A program made the translations under genes and the position numbers. Of a stretch of 64,000 nucleotides of DNA, positions 62,970-64,000 are shown in pieces. This DNA comes from Candidatus Roseilinea sp. (lineage in GTDB: Bacteria; Chloroflexota; Anaerolineae; J036; Brachytrichaceae): positions 1,116,001-1,180,000 of the forward strand of contig AP024676.1 in NCBI GenBank assembly GCA_025998955.1, given 5' to 3'. The number at the start of each line of letters is the position of its first letter. Position 1 is the stretch's first letter. Under the pieces are notes generated by a model. That model was given only the letters and a program-made list of their open reading frames with translations. It searched no databases and was not told the DNA's origin.

Positions 62970-63802
62970 CATCCCTCACCTTTCAGGCGCGCCATCAAGG
63001 TGCGGTAGAAATACGATGGCGGCTGCACGCGCGCGAACCTGGCCACATGCTCGCTGGCGCGCACCACCACGCGGTCGCCGTCCTTGAGCGTGGTCTCGAG
63101 CTGGCCGTCGGCGGTCAGGATAGCTTGGTGATCGGTGTGGACGACGATCTCGACAGTGGAGCCTTGCGACAGCACGACCGGCTTGTCCAAGCTGAGGTGT
63201 GGCGCAATCGGCACGAGCACGAAGTTTTGCAGCGTCGGCGGCAGGATCGGCCCGCCGGCCGCCAGCGCGTAGGCGGTGCTGCCGGTCGGCGTGGCGACGA
63301 TCAAGCCATCGCAGGCGTAAGTCGTCAGCCGGCTGCCGTCCACGTAGGTCTCGGTGCGTACGATGCGCGCCAATGTGCCGCGGCTGACGACTACATCGTT
63401 CAACGCTTCGTGCCCGCTCAGCATTGCGCCGTTGCGATACGCCTCGGCGCGGATCATGATGCGCTCCTCCGTCCAGTAATCGCCCTTGATCATGCGCGGC
63501 AGCGCCTCGCGCCAGTTGGCCGGCGTCATCTCCGCGAGGAAGCCCAGCCGGCCCATGTTGACCGAGGCGACCGGCACGTCGTGCGGTGCAGCCACGCGAG
63601 CGGCGCGCAGCGTGCTGCCATCGCCACCCAGCACCACGATCAAATCCACCTTGGGGATGATCGCTTCCAGCGCTGCCGTGTCCCACGTCTTGGCGCGATA
63701 GGACAGCACACCCCATTCGCGCAGCGCCACGCCGATTTCGTCGGCCACCTCGGCGGTCGCCGGCAGCTTGGGGTGATCGAGGACGCCCACTGCCTGGATC
63801 AT
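62963..63802 (-). CDS. nadK: NAD kinase
   Basis: The 279-residue protein phosphorylates NAD to NADP. It has the GGDGS loop (59-63) in VVLGGDGSTLRAA and the NE/D motif as HEALNDVVVSRG. The TPTGSTAYALAAGGPI segment that closes the active site is also present. The usual GGDGT is GGDGS here, a common variant. The ATG overlaps the hisS stop as ATGA, so the two genes are one operon. Confidence 0.96.
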   Translation of the reverse strand: MIQAVGVLDHPKLPATAEVADEIGVALREWGVLSYRAKTWDTAALEAIIPKVDLIVVLGGDGSTLRAARVAAPHDVPVASVNMGRLGFLAEMTPANWREALPRMIKGDYWTEERIMIRAEAYRNGAMLSGHEALNDVVVSRGTLARIVRTETYVDGSRLTTYACDGLIVATPTGSTAYALAAGGPILPPTLQNFVLVPIAPHLSLDKPVVLSQGSTVEIVVHTDHQAILTADGQLETTLKDGDRVVVRASEHVARFARVQPPSYFYRTLMARLKGEGCD

Positions 63803-64000
63803 GCGTGCATCATCTCGGCCAGCGCTGCTGCAACTTCGCCGCGGGGCAGCGCCTGTTCGCTGGCTGTAGCCAGATTCTTGACCTTCACCTGACCGGCGGT
63901 GAACTCCGTTTCGCCTGCGATCACCGCGAAACGGAATCCTTTGCGACTGGCATACTTCAACTGGTCGCCCAGCCGGGCCTTCTCCAGATACACCTCGGTG
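63799..64000 (-). CDS. hisS: Histidyl-tRNA synthetase, C-terminal part (start outside window)
   Basis: The minus-strand frame is open to the window end and stops with TGA at 63799-63801. It reads LKYASRKGFRFAVIAGETEFTAGQVKVKNLATASEQ (in part), the anticodon-binding domain of class II HisRS. It continues off the right-hand edge. nadK follows it with a 4-base overlap. Confidence 0.88.
   Translation of the reverse strand, partial: TEVYLEKARLGDQLKYASRKGFRFAVIAGETEFTAGQVKVKNLATASEQALPRGEVAAALAEMMHA

Overview
The window looks like a chromosome segment of a Chloroflexota bacterium, probably Anaerolineae-like and possibly thermophilic; this is an inference. Supporting signs are high GC, Thr/Pro-rich linkers after lipoprotein signals, a CrtB/CruF carotenoid pair, a leucine T-box ahead of leuS, and many small families of dispersed repeats. 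Most genes are in short operons with ATGA stop/start overlaps.

Layout. 1-1162: end of dhaK and complete dhaL (dihydroxyacetone kinase). 1501-4173: a frameshifted small membrane protein and a beta-propeller lipoprotein gene cut in two by an IS701-like element. 4208-7434: tRNA-Ala(GGC), a T-box leader with a CUC specifier, and leuS. 7561-9970: a PH-like membrane protein converging on cruF-crtB. 10171-16272: a structured leader with a small degenerate zinc-finger protein, a TPR protein, an ABC exporter, an SDR and a tandem PrsW pair whose first copy is frameshifted. 16291-19241: small oxidoreductases. 19259-22584: a Fur/Zur-type regulator divergent from znuA-znuC-znuB around a perfect 7-1-7 operator.

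22591-36522 reads as one catabolic locus: a creatininase-family hydrolase divergent from a YheO/DauR-type regulator, then RidA, an M20 hydrolase, 2-oxoacid dehydrogenase E1 alpha/beta with a free-standing lipoyl protein, a peptide/nickel-type ABC importer without ATPases, two SDRs, a P450 and an amidohydrolase. The substrate is not evident. An IS5-type element sits exactly at its last stop codon. 38802-42724 has a second Fur/Zur-like box and codes for a DsrE-like protein, a flavoprotein, an FmdB zinc ribbon and two COG0523 GTPases, so it is probably a zinc-limitation operon.

42889-47523 holds membrane proteins and gene remnants, including a glycosyltransferase with an in-frame amber codon. 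47772-58502 is a defence-type cassette: SNF2 helicase with DUF3883, DUF1156 DNA methylase, DUF499 ATPase. The methylase gene carries a DUF559 nuclease module, three palindromic elements and an IS4 element. 58989-64000 has an M50 protease, an S41 protease, an M20 peptidase, nadK and the end of hisS.

The most unusual feature is a family of heptamer-phased tandem arrays at seven places (4.5, 8.2, 16.7, 17.8, 33.0, 61.6 and 62.8 kb). They share repeat units, keep a 7-nt register (29 units without a slip in the largest), and invade a T-box leader, a coding sequence, a start codon and two stop codons.
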